A stretch of DNA of 20,224 nucleotides. Origin: JBOGED01 sp050743625. GTDB taxonomy: Bacteria > Actinomycetota > Nitriliruptoria > Euzebyales > Egibacteraceae. The notes below the pieces were generated by a model, which saw only the letters and a program-made list of their open reading frames with translations, had not been told where the DNA came from and searched no databases. The translations under genes and the position numbers were made by a program. Each line of letters starts with the position of its first letter. Position 1 is the first letter of the stretch. Of this stretch, positions 6,882 to 14,873 are shown one piece after another. The stretch is from NCBI GenBank assembly GCA_050743625.1, contig JBOGED010000315.1, positions 1 to 20,224 on the forward strand. Direction: 5' to 3'.

Positions 6882-7898
6882 TGCGCGAAGGCGTCGGGGT
6901 GGAGTTGGCGTGCGAGGTCCTCGATGGTCTGCGCGACGCGCCATCCGGCGGAGCCCATGCGGATGTCGTCGAAGACGATGCCGCGGCGGTTCACGCTCGC
7001 GGGCAGCAGGGGGAAGGTCTGGTAGAGGAACTCGAAGGGCTCCGACGCGTCGAGCGTCTCGGTCGGCGGGCCCTCTGAGGGGGTCTCCGCGATGACTATG
7101 AACACGTCGGGGGCCGTCGCGGCGACCTCCTCTCGGGGCACCCTAAGGTACAGCGACTGCTCGGCGGCAAAGACGTTCTCGCCGCCGGCCGCCTCGATCA
7201 CCTCGTCGATGATCCCGACCCCGCCTCTGGTGCCGATGGGACCGGTGCCGCCGTAGTAGTAGAGGACCTTGACCGGCGGCTCGTCGCTCACCTTCGCCTG
7301 CACGTCGGCGATCTGCTGGCGCATCTGCTCGACGCGCGCCTGCGCGCGGTCGCTGACGCCGAAGATCGTGCCGAGGTCGAGGATGGTGCGATAGACGGCG
7401 TCCAGGTTCTCGCCGGAGTAGTCGTTCTCGGGACAGGCGAGCTCGTAGACCTCCGCCCCCGCCGTCTTCAGCTGCTCGCGCGTGGCGAGGCTCTGCGACG
7501 CGTCGTAGTCGAAGTCCCCGTAGACGAGCACGAAGTCCGGCCGTAGCGCGAGCATCTCCTCCCTGGGCGGCGGGTAGAAGTCCGAGACGTCGGGGATGGC
7601 CTCGAAGTCGGCCGCCTGCTCGGGCAGCGGTGGGATCACAGGGCCCACCTGCCCGACCGCCCGGTCTGCCAGGCCGAGCCCGACGAAGATCTCCGCGACG
7701 TTTCTGATAGGCCAGGACCGCGCGGTTGGGCGCCTCGTCGAAGGTCAAGGTGTGCCCGCAGTTCTCGATCGTGACCGGGTAGGAGCCGCCGGCCTGCTGG
7801 GCCGACGCGCCGGCCGTAGGGGTGGCGAGCGCGAGGCTGATGAGGAGGAGCAGGCAGGCCGTCGCCCGGCCGAACAGCCGCCGCTGTGGCGCGGTCAT
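6878..7898 (-). pseudogene. FecB-like substrate-binding protein 5 (frameshifted)
   Basis: About 339 residues when repaired. The N-terminus is MTAPQRRLFGR, a hydrophobic stretch and then GASA-QQAGG. There is no lipobox Cys, so signal peptidase I cleavage and release are predicted. YPVTIENCGHTLTFDEAP starts the mature domain. The frame breaks at the AAA run of the minus strand (7701-7703). Dropping one A gives AVLAYQNVAEIFVGLG, matching AVLSYMTVAEIFVGLG in the neighbour at 7895-8944. The rest is intact: PREEMLALRPDF and PREEVAATAPDVF hold the two Glu regions that, in BtuF/FhuD relatives, dock onto a BtuC-type permease. ACPEN carries the second conserved Cys. Junctions on both sides are ATGA overlaps. 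Confidence 0.85.
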
Positions 7899-8944
7899 TG
7901 CGCGAACAACTCGGGGTGGAACTGATGCGCGAGGTACTCGACGGTCTGCGCGACACACCACCCGGGTTGGGTATACAGCCAGTCGGTGATCACGACGCGG
8001 CGGTCCTTGCTCGCCGTCATGTTCGGGAAGGTCTCGTACAAGAACGCCGCCTCCTCAGATCCGTCCAGCTCGGGCGTCGGCTCCCCGGAGTTCGCGTAGA
8101 TCAGGAACATGTCCGGGTCCCTTGCGGCGACCTCTTCGAGCGGCGCCTGGAAGTACGAGCGCGGCTCGGCGGCGAAGACGTTCTCGCCGCCGGCCGCCTC
8201 GATCAACTCATTGATGATGGGGAGGTCACCCCCAATGCTGCTGATCGGGCCGGTGCCACCCGTGTAGACGAGCACTCTGACCGGCGGTTCGTCTTGGACC
8301 TTCGCCCGCACGTCCGCGATCTGCTGCTCCATCTGGGCGACGCGTGCCTCGGCGCGCTCGCTGACGCCGAAGATCGTGCCGAGGTCAAGGACGCTCCGGT
8401 AGACGGCCGCAAGCGTCTCCCCCTTCCCCCGGAAGGGATCGTCCTCCTTGTCACCTACCGGGCACACCACCGTGTAGACCTGCGTGCCCGCGCTCTCCAA
8501 CTCCTCGCGCGTCGCGAGGCCATCCGCCCCGTCGTAGTCGAAGTCCGCGTAGGCGAGCAGGAAGTCCGGCCGCAGCGCGAGTATCTGCTCCCGGGGAGGC
8601 GGGAATAAGGTGTCTGAGACGTCGGGGATGCCCGCGAAGTCCTCCGCTTGCTCGGGCAGCAACGGCGCCTCCTCCAGCGGGCCCTGGTAGCCCACCATCC
8701 CGATCGCCCGGTCTGCCAGGCCGAGGCCCACGAAGATCTCGGCCACCGTCATGTAGGAGAGGACCGCGCGCCTCGGCGCCTCGGCGAAGGTCAGCGTGTG
8801 CCCGCAGTTGCGGATCGTGACCGGGTAGTAGTCACCGCCGGTCTGCTGGGCCGAGGCTCCGGACGTGTGCACGATGGTGAGGCTGACGAGAAGGAGCAGG
8901 CAGGCGGCCGCGCGGCCAGACCGCCATGGCGTTGGCGCGGTCAT
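7895..8944 (-). CDS. FecB/BtuF-like substrate-binding protein 4
   Basis: Intact, 349 residues. The signal segment (MTAPTPWRSGR, hydrophobic core, then SGASA-QQTGG) lacks a lipobox Cys, so it looks secreted and not lipid-anchored. The mature part has the helical-backbone two-lobe plan: YYPVTIRNCGHTLTF, VAEIFVGLGLADRAIG, PREQILALRPDFLLAYADFD, the interdomain helix region ERAEARVAQMEQQIADV, INELIEAAGGENVFAAE, PLEEVAARDPDMFLIY and a C-terminal WLYTQPGW. By family it captures a metal-siderophore or similar chelate and passes it to a FecCD permease. The only such permease here is at 17460-18569. The start lies 20 bases after the methyltransferase stop. Where siblings have GWRVAQT this protein has GWCVAQT. 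Confidence 0.88.
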   Translation of the reverse strand: MTAPTPWRSGRAAACLLLLVSLTIVHTSGASAQQTGGDYYPVTIRNCGHTLTFAEAPRRAVLSYMTVAEIFVGLGLADRAIGMVGYQGPLEEAPLLPEQAEDFAGIPDVSDTLFPPPREQILALRPDFLLAYADFDYDGADGLATREELESAGTQVYTVVCPVGDKEDDPFRGKGETLAAVYRSVLDLGTIFGVSERAEARVAQMEQQIADVRAKVQDEPPVRVLVYTGGTGPISSIGGDLPIINELIEAAGGENVFAAEPRSYFQAPLEEVAARDPDMFLIYANSGEPTPELDGSEEAAFLYETFPNMTASKDRRVVITDWLYTQPGWCVAQTVEYLAHQFHPELFAQ

Positions 8945-8964
8945 TCGAGATGCCGCCTGGCGGA

Positions 8965-9783
8965 TCATGGGACCGGCTTTCGCCAGGTCAGCGTGAAGAA
9001 GCGGGGAGCGCAACAGGCGATGCGCCACCGCAGCGGCGCGGCCCGGCGATGGGCCTCGAAGACGGCGTCGAGCCAGCCTTGCGCGACGTTGCTCATGCCC
9101 GCTTCGGTGAAGTGCGCTTGCACGTCGGCGAGGCTCTGCCAGTGCTTGCTCGACGTCTCGGTCGGACCGGTGGGAGAGGCTGCGATCTGTGCGTTGCGAC
9201 CGTGCCGGATCCGGTACCAGGCCCGCTTGAGCCAGCCGTACAGTGCCCAGAAGGCTCGTTCTCGGGCCCGGTTGGCACGCTCGAGAACCGTCGTGGGAGC
9301 TATGCCGTGCAACGTGTCGATCACCACGATCTTGCCGCCGGGAGCGAGCACGCGTCGCCATTCCCGCAGCGCCAGCGCCGGGTCGTGCAGAGTCCAGAGC
9401 ATCCAACGGCTGATGGTGATGTCGACGCTGCCTTCGCCCAGCGGCAGCTCGTAGGCGTTGCCGGGCACGAACCGGACCGCAACGCCCTCCGCCTTCGCCT
9501 TCCTGCGGGCCACGGTGAGCATGCCAGGCGCGATGTCATAGCCGGTGACATCGTGACCCATCCCGCCGAGCAACAGAGCGATCTCCGCCGTGCCGGTGCC
9601 AATGTCGGCGATCCGCAGGACCGGCGACCCGTCGCGCAACGGGTGCCCGACCAGGCGGACGAGCGCGTCAATCCAGGCCTGCCGGTATGCCTCCTGGCCG
9701 TGCGCGATGTCTCCCCAGCGCTGGTAGCCTTCTGCGTTCGCGCTCCACCAGGCGGCGACCTCTACGGTGCCTGGCGCGGTCAT
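8965..9783 (-). CDS. Class I SAM-dependent methyltransferase
   Basis: 272 residues. The SAM-binding motif I is LRIADIGTGTAEIALLLGG (about 56-74), followed by the acidic ribose-binding position in VTGYDIAPGML (Asp83) and a VRFVPGNAYELPLGEGSVD segment typical of UbiE/Methyltransf_11-like enzymes. Then come ISRWMLWTLHDP and VLAPGGKIVVIDTL (motif III). The C-terminal third is less conserved and rich in Arg/Trp. It starts MTAPG, the same opening as most of the flanking binding proteins, and its ATG overlaps the stop of 9783-10819 as TGATG. It sits inside the binding-protein array, so it is surely co-translated with it. The substrate is unknown. Modifying the imported chelator or a ligand released from it is an inference from position. 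Confidence 0.85.
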   Translation of the reverse strand: MTAPGTVEVAAWWSANAEGYQRWGDIAHGQEAYRQAWIDALVRLVGHPLRDGSPVLRIADIGTGTAEIALLLGGMGHDVTGYDIAPGMLTVARRKAKAEGVAVRFVPGNAYELPLGEGSVDITISRWMLWTLHDPALALREWRRVLAPGGKIVVIDTLHGIAPTTVLERANRARERAFWALYGWLKRAWYRIRHGRNAQIAASPTGPTETSSKHWQSLADVQAHFTEAGMSNVAQGWLDAVFEAHRRAAPLRWRIACCAPRFFTLTWRKPVP

Positions 9784-10819
9784 CAGTCGAACGCCTCGGG
9801 GTGGAAGGCGCGGGCGAGGTCCTCGACGGTCTGCGCGACACGCCACGAGTAGGTGTAAAGGTAGTCGGTGACCACGATGCGGCGAGCACTGCTCACCGGC
9901 GCGTTCGGGAACCGCTCGTACAGGAACGCCGCCTCGTCGGATGCGTCGAGCTGGGCAGTCGGCTCTGAGGAGTCCGGAAAGATCAGGTAGACGTCCGGAT
10001 CCGTCGCGGCGACCTCCTCGAGCGGCGCCTGGAAGTACCCGTCATCCACGTCCGCGAAGACGTTCTCGCCGCCGGCGGCCTCGATCAGCTCGTTGTTGAT
10101 GCCTGCTCCGCCCGACGTCCCAATTGGACCGGTGCTGCCTCCCTCGTAGACGAGCACGTCGACCGGTGGCTCGTCCTGGACCTTCGCGGCCACGTCCGCG
10201 ATCTGCTGGCGCATCTGGGCGACGCGCGCCTCGGCGCGTTCTTGGACGTTGAAGATCGCGCCAAGATCGAGGATGGTCCGGTAGACCCCGGCCAGCGACT
10301 CCTGTCCTGAGGAGTCACCCTCAGGACAGACGCTCGTGTAGACCTGCGCGCCCGCGGCCTCCAACTGCTCGCGGGTGGCCAGGCCCTCCGCGCCCGCGTG
10401 CTCGCCGCCGTAGTCGATGTCCGCAAGGCGAGCAGGAAATCCGGCCGCAGCGCGAGCATCTCCTCCCTGGGCGGCGGGAAGACGGTGTCTGAGATGTCGG
10501 GGATGCCAGCGAAGTCCTCCGCCTGCTCGGGCAGCACCGCGGACGCCTCCTCCAGCGGGCCCTCGTATCCGACCTTCCCGATCGCCCGGTCGGCGAGACC
10601 TAGCCCGACGAACATCTCGGCCACCGGCTGGAAAGGCAGGACCGCGCGGCTGGGCGCCTCGTCGAACGTGATCGTGTGCCCGCAGTTCTCGATCGTGACC
10701 GGGTAGGAGTCGCTGCCGGCGGCTTGCGCCAGCGCACTGGGCACTGGGGCCGCGAGCGGGAAGCTGGCGAGGAGCAGCGAGGCCGCCACGCGACCAACCC
10801 AACGCTTTGAGGCGGTCAT
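9783..10819 (-). pseudogene. FecB/BtuF-like substrate-binding protein 3 (frameshifted)
   Basis: About 345 residues if repaired. The signal segment MTASKRWVGR, hydrophobic core, then PSALA-QAAG has no lipobox Cys, so release is predicted. YPVTIENCGHTITFDEAP, VAEMFVGLGLADRAIG and PREEMLALRPDFLLA are intact. The frame then breaks at 10424-10428. The sibling at 11847-12917 reads DFLLAYGDFDYGGEHAGAEG. Here one base is missing between LLA and DIDYGGEHAGAEG, a -1 deletion. Downstream the protein is normal through NNELIEAAGGENVFADV, PLEEVAATDPDVYLIF and AQTVEDLARAFHPEAFD. At DNA level it is very close to 11847-12917, indicating fairly recent duplication. It overlaps both neighbours (ATGA and TGATG). 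Confidence 0.85.
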
Positions 10820-11850
10820 GAGAACACCTCTGGGTGTAGTTGCCGCGCGAGATCTTCAGCCGTCTGTGCGCTGCGCCATCCCGGCGTCGTGTACACGTAA
10901 TCGGTGGCGATGACGCGGCGATCTTTGGTGGCCGTCATGTTCGGGAACGTCTCGAGCAGGAACGTCGCCTCAGTCGTCACGTTCAGCTCGGCGGTCGGCT
11001 CCTCGTAGTTCCCAAGGATGATGAACGCTTCCGGGTTCGTCACGGCAACCTCCTCCAGCGACACCTCGGCGGTGCTCTCGGCTTGGTCGGCGAAGACGTT
11101 CTCCGCCCCGGCGATGTCGAGGAGTTGGGCATAGATACCGCGCCCTCCCGCGACGATGAGCGGGCCGGTGCCGAAGTGATAGAAGAGAACCTTGACGCGT
11201 GGCTTGCCGGCGACCTTCGCCCGCACGTCGGCAACCTGCTTTTGCATCTGCTCGACCCGCTGCTCGGCCCGATCGCTGACATCGAAGATCTTGCCGAGGT
11301 CAAGAAGCGAGCGGTAGACGTCTTCGAGCTTCTCCCCTTCATGGCCGCCATCTTGCTCAGGAGGGCAGGTGACCGAGTAGACCTGGGCCCCGACCGCTTC
11401 CAGGTGCTCAATCGATGCTCTGCCTTCCGCCGGGTCGTAGTCGAAGTAGCCGTAGGCGAGGAGGAAGTCGGGTCGCCGAGCGAGCATCTCTTCTCTGGAT
11501 GGCGGGTAGACGTCATCGGAGATGACGGGGATGGCGGCGAAGTCCGCGGCCTGCTCGGGAAGCAGCGGTGGCTCCGTAAGCCCACCCCCACCCGGAAAGC
11601 CCACGCGCCCGATCGCCCGGTCGGCGAGCCCTAGCCCCACGAACATCTCCGCGATCGGGTGGTAAGAGAGGACCGCGCGGCTGGGCGCCTGGTCGAAGGT
11701 CAGCGTGTGCCCGCAGTTCTCGATCGTGACGGGGTAGTAGTCGCCGCCGGCCTGCGCCAGCGCGCCGGACGCCGGGGTGCCTCCGCAGGCGGCGAGGGTG
11801 AGGCTGGCGAGGACGAGCAGCGAGACTGTGGCGCGGGCAGGTGCGGTCAT
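10816..11850 (-). CDS. FecB/BtuF-like substrate-binding lipoprotein 2
   Basis: Intact, 344 residues. MTAPARATVSLLV is followed by the lipobox TLAAC (Cys22), so it is lipid-anchored outside the cell membrane. YYPVTIENCGHTLTFDQAP and IAEMFVGLGLADRAIG place it with its neighbours. It differs in the ligand-facing parts: SREEMLARRPDFLLAYGYFD, an acidic PPEQDGGHEGEKLEDVYR stretch, VKVLFYHFGTGPLIVAGG and SLEEVAVTNPEAFIIL. This makes it the most distinct of the five intact-type array members and suggests a different ligand preference. Both conserved Cys (NCGH and VTCPP) are kept. It overlaps both neighbours by ATGA. Confidence 0.9.
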   Translation of the reverse strand: MTAPARATVSLLVLASLTLAACGGTPASGALAQAGGDYYPVTIENCGHTLTFDQAPSRAVLSYHPIAEMFVGLGLADRAIGRVGFPGGGGLTEPPLLPEQAADFAAIPVISDDVYPPSREEMLARRPDFLLAYGYFDYDPAEGRASIEHLEAVGAQVYSVTCPPEQDGGHEGEKLEDVYRSLLDLGKIFDVSDRAEQRVEQMQKQVADVRAKVAGKPRVKVLFYHFGTGPLIVAGGRGIYAQLLDIAGAENVFADQAESTAEVSLEEVAVTNPEAFIILGNYEEPTAELNVTTEATFLLETFPNMTATKDRRVIATDYVYTTPGWRSAQTAEDLARQLHPEVFS

Positions 11851-12917
11851 TGGTCGAACGCCTCGGGATGGAACTGGCGCGCGAGGTCCTCGACGGTCTG
11901 CGCGACACGCCAGCCCGGGTTGGTGTAGACCCAGTCGGTGACCACGACGCGGCGGTCCCTGCTCGCGACCAGGTTCGGGAACGTCTCGAACAAGAACGTC
12001 GCCTCGTCGGATCCGTCCAGCCGCGGCGTCGCCTCCTCGGAGTCGGCCCAGATCAGGAACACATCAGGATCGGTCGCGGCGACCTCCTCGAGCGGCGCCT
12101 GGAAGTACGCCTCCGCCTCGGCGAAGACGTTCTCGCCGCCGGCTGCCTCGATCAGCTCGTTGTTGATGCCTATTCCACCCAAGGTCTGGATCGGGCCGGT
12201 GCCACCCGTGTAGGCGAGCACCTTGACCGCCTGCTCGTTCCCGACCTTCGCCTCCACGTCCGCGATCTGCTGCTGCATCTGGGCGACGCGCGCCTCGGCG
12301 CGTTCGGAGACGTTGAAGATCGTGCCGAGGTCGAGGATGCTCCGGTAGGCCGCCGCAAGCGACTCCTGCGTGGAGAAGTCACCCGGGCACACCACCGTGT
12401 AGACCTCCGCTCCCGCGGCCTTCAGCTGCTCGCGGGTCGCCAGGCCCTCCGCGCCCGCGTGCTCGCCGCCGTAGTCGAAATCCCCGTAGGCGAGCAGGAA
12501 GTCCGGCCGCAGGGCCAGCATCTGCTCCTTCGGAGGCGGGAAGCTGGTGTCTGAGACGTCGGGGATGCCCGCGAAGTCCTCGGCCTGCTCGGGCAGCACC
12601 GCGGCCTCTTCCGACAGCCCGCCGCGGTAGCCGACCTTCCCGACCGCCCGGTCGGCCAGGCCGAGCCCGACGAACATCTCGGCGATCGGCTGGTAGGGAA
12701 GGACCGCGCGGCTGGGCGCCTCGTTGAAGGTCAGGGTGTGCCCGCAGTTCTCGACCGTGACCGGGTAGTAGTCGCTGGCGGCCTGCGCCAGCGCGCCCGA
12801 CGTCGGGGCGCCCCCGCAGGCGGCGAGCGTGACGCTGACGAGGAGGAGCAGGCAGGCCGAGCCACAGCGAAACGGCCGCCGCTTTGACCCCTGAACCCTG
12901 CTCGCCCGCTCAACCAC
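11847..12917 (-). CDS. FecB/BtuF-like substrate-binding lipoprotein 1 (array leader)
   Basis: Intact, 356 residues, first of the six receptors. An Arg/Lys-rich N-terminus and ACLLLLVSVTLAACGG (lipobox Cys34) mark a lipoprotein. YYPVTVENCGHTLTFNEAP, PKEQMLALRPDFLLAYGDFD, INNELIEAAGGENVFAEAE and PLEEVAATDPDVFLIWAD are the family landmarks. The Glu residues that usually contact a BtuC/FecCD permease are present. The GTG start is supported by GGAGG 6 bases upstream (12928-12924). That site sits in the right arm of a perfect 22-bp palindrome (12921-12942), so the hairpin could hide it and control translation of the whole array. The likely ligand class is a metal-siderophore. The exact ligand cannot be read from the sequence. 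Confidence 0.9.
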   Translation of the reverse strand: MVERASRVQGSKRRPFRCGSACLLLLVSVTLAACGGAPTSGALAQAASDYYPVTVENCGHTLTFNEAPSRAVLPYQPIAEMFVGLGLADRAVGKVGYRGGLSEEAAVLPEQAEDFAGIPDVSDTSFPPPKEQMLALRPDFLLAYGDFDYGGEHAGAEGLATREQLKAAGAEVYTVVCPGDFSTQESLAAAYRSILDLGTIFNVSERAEARVAQMQQQIADVEAKVGNEQAVKVLAYTGGTGPIQTLGGIGINNELIEAAGGENVFAEAEAYFQAPLEEVAATDPDVFLIWADSEEATPRLDGSDEATFLFETFPNLVASRDRRVVVTDWVYTNPGWRVAQTVEDLARQFHPEAFDQ

Positions 12918-13077
12918 AGTTTTCCTCCGGATCCGGAGGAAACCGTCGGTCAGGCGATGGGATGCGGACCCAAGGGGGCAGATTTCCCTCGGATGCGGAG
13001 GAAAGCTGCATGGTAGGCATCGGGAGCGATGGGTTCAGGGTTGCTGCATGCACTCGTGTCTCCTCAGCTCCGCTCAT
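12910..13077 (-). CDS. Possible 55-residue peptide bridging two operon halves
   Basis: An open frame starts with an ATG that overlaps the stop of the ABC gene at 13074 (ATGA) and ends 8 bases inside the first binding-protein gene. The junction style is identical to the real genes around it. The peptide begins MSGAEETRVHAA and ends FPPDPEENCG, is Pro/Ser-rich and has one Cys. Against it: third-position GC is only about 58% (my count), far below the neighbours. There is no Shine-Dalgarno sequence. The frame runs through palindromic repeats that recur outside any gene. It could be a leader peptide that opens the hairpin over the next start, a small secreted or precursor peptide, or chance. I favour leader or chance. 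Confidence 0.22.
   Translation of the reverse strand: MSGAEETRVHAATLNPSLPMPTMQLSSASEGNLPPWVRIPSPDRRFPPDPEENCG
12921..12942 (-). promoter_or_regulatory. Perfect 22-bp palindrome covering a ribosome binding site
   Basis: The left arm TTTCCTCCGGA is mirrored exactly by the right arm, with no central gap. On the minus strand the distal arm contains GGAGG, 6 bases before the GTG of the gene at 11847-12917. As DNA it could be an operator. As RNA it would form a hairpin that occludes the ribosome binding site. Confidence 0.6.
12978..13009 (+). repeat. Palindromic repeat, second copy in the spacer
   Basis: Arms GCAGATTTCC and GGAAAGCTGC pair at 9 of 10 positions around a 12-base loop containing CGGATG. 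It is homologous to 1261-1289 and to the palindrome at 12921-12942, 57 bases away from the latter start to start, all in the same orientation. Confidence 0.6.
13005..13030 (+). repeat. 26-base repeat, copy 2
   Basis: GCTGCATGGTA...GGAGCGAT, matching 23 of 26 bases with 959-984. It overlaps the right arm of the palindrome at 12978-13009, so the palindrome and this sequence form one composite element here. Confidence 0.7.
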
Positions 13078-14873
13078 GACGTCACAACGGCAGGGCCGTC
13101 GCCGTCGAGCTGGGAGGCGAGCAGGGTGGTGTAGGCGCCGGCGCGCGCCAGCAGCTGCTCGTGGGTGCCGGTCTCGGCGACGCGCCCGTCGTCCAGGACG
13201 ACGACGCGGTCGGCGGCGCGGATGGTGGACAGCCGGTGGGCGATGACCAGGGTCGTGCGTCCCTGCTGGGCGCGGGCCATCGCGGCGGCGACCTCGCGCT
13301 CGCTGGCGGCGTCGAGGTTGGAGACCGCCTCGTCCATGATCAGGATGGGAGTGTCTTTGAGCAGCGCGCGGGCGATCGCGATGCGCTGGCGCTGGCCGCC
13401 CGACAGCTTCGCGCCGAGCTCGCCGGCGATCGTGTCGTAGCCGTCGGGCAGCAGCGCGATGAACTCGTCGGCCAGGGCGCCACGCGCGGCCCCCTCGACC
13501 TCGGCGTCGGAGGCACCCGGCCGGCCGAGGCGGATGTTCTCGCGCAGCGACTCGTTGAACAAGAAGGCGTCCTGGGGCACGAAGGCAAGCAGCCGGCGCA
13601 GGTCCTCCTGGGGGAAGGCGCGGATGTCGTGACCGCCGACGGCGATGTGGCCGGCGTCGACGTCCCACAGGCGCAGGAGCAGGCTCGCGCAGGTCGACTT
13701 GCCCGCGCCGGAGTGGCCCACCAGCGCGACGGTCTCGCCGGGGGCGACCTCAAAGCTCACGTCGCTGACGGCATCGCGCGGCCGCGGGCCGTAGCGGAAG
13801 GTCACCTGTTCGAAGCGGACGCGCGGCTCGATCGGCCCCGGCGGGGGCTTGCTGACCAGGTCTGAGACCGGCGCCGGCGCGTCGAGGATCGTCTTGATGC
13901 GGTCGCAGGCCGCGGCGCACTGGTTGAGCTCGCGCGCGACCTCGGTGACCTTGATGATCGGCAGCAGCGACACGGCCGCGAGCACGACCGCGACCGGGTA
14001 CCACGACGCGTCCAGCGACCCGTCGCCCACGAGCACGGCCCCGGTGACGAGCACGGCGAGCACACCCAGGATCGTGATCGTGTCGGTCGCCGCCAGCTCG
14101 ATGCCCGAGCGGCGGCCGTGCGCAACCTTGCTTTGGCGTAGCTCGTCGCCGCGGCCGCGGAGCAGCGCAAGGCGCCGCCGTTCGCCGCCGAAGGACACCA
14201 GCTCGCGCAGCCCCTGGAAGGTGTCGATGACCTCCGAGCTCATCTCGCCCAAGGCGCCGCGCATCTGCTCCCCCTGCGCCTCGGCGCGCCGGCGCAGCCA
14301 GAACGGCACCGTGGCGAGCAGGATCAGCGCCGGCACGAAGGCCAGGGCGAGAGCCCAGTGAAACGTGATCAAGGCGATCAGCGTCGCCAGCGGGACCGTC
14401 GAGGCGACGACCAGCGGGCTGAGCGTGTGCGCGAAGAACAGCTCGATGATCTCGATGTCGGAGATCGCGACCGCCCCCAGGTCTCCCGAGCGGCGCTGGA
14501 GCATGTACCCCGGCGACAGGCGCTCGAACGCCGCATAAACCTGGCCGCGCAGGTCGACGAGCGAGCGGAAGCACGCGATGTGCGCGACGTAGCTGTCGGC
14601 GACGGTCAACGTGGCGACTGGCACGACCAGGGCGCCGACCACGATCAGTCCCGTCTGCAGGTCACCCGCGCTGGCGCCTGTCGCGGCCTGCGCGACGAGC
14701 CACGCTCCGGTCCCGGCTGACGCCAGCAGCAGCAGCTCATGGAACGCCCCCGCCGCGATGGCCAAGAAGATCAGCAGGCGGTGCGGCCTGAGCAGGTACA
14801 GCATCGAGCCCAACCGCTCCGGCAGCGAGCGCCGATCGGCTACCACAGGCGCATCGACGGTGGCGGTGCTCAT
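13074..14873 (-). CDS. Exporter-fold ABC subunit B, copy 1
   Basis: Intact, 599 residues. The membrane domain has clear hydrophobic segments (about 33-60, 72-95, 150-190, 260-320). It is followed by an ATPase with Walker A GHSGAGKST near 384, FVPQDAFLFNESLREN, LSGGQRQRIAIARALL near 489, Walker B ILIMDEAVSNLD near 507 and IAHRLSTIRAADR. It is the paralogue of 2517-4329 and the heterodimer partner of 14870-16610, with which it overlaps by ATGA. Within IrtB/YbtQ-like transporters this fold can import siderophores despite its exporter architecture, and other members export. Position directly between a FecCD/FecE system and a receptor array favours a role with the same chelate. All catalytic residues are present. 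Confidence 0.9.
   Translation of the reverse strand: MSTATVDAPVVADRRSLPERLGSMLYLLRPHRLLIFLAIAAGAFHELLLLASAGTGAWLVAQAATGASAGDLQTGLIVVGALVVPVATLTVADSYVAHIACFRSLVDLRGQVYAAFERLSPGYMLQRRSGDLGAVAISDIEIIELFFAHTLSPLVVASTVPLATLIALITFHWALALAFVPALILLATVPFWLRRRAEAQGEQMRGALGEMSSEVIDTFQGLRELVSFGGERRRLALLRGRGDELRQSKVAHGRRSGIELAATDTITILGVLAVLVTGAVLVGDGSLDASWYPVAVVLAAVSLLPIIKVTEVARELNQCAAACDRIKTILDAPAPVSDLVSKPPPGPIEPRVRFEQVTFRYGPRPRDAVSDVSFEVAPGETVALVGHSGAGKSTCASLLLRLWDVDAGHIAVGGHDIRAFPQEDLRRLLAFVPQDAFLFNESLRENIRLGRPGASDAEVEGAARGALADEFIALLPDGYDTIAGELGAKLSGGQRQRIAIARALLKDTPILIMDEAVSNLDAASEREVAAAMARAQQGRTTLVIAHRLSTIRAADRVVVLDDGRVAETGTHEQLLARAGAYTTLLASQLDGDGPAVVTS

Noticed and set aside
12955..12973. T-arm-like sequence GGGTCCGCATCCC on the minus strand
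   Set aside because: The T-loop is not canonical (TTCGANT expected). No acceptor stem, anticodon arm or CCA end can be folded around it, so no tRNA is called.
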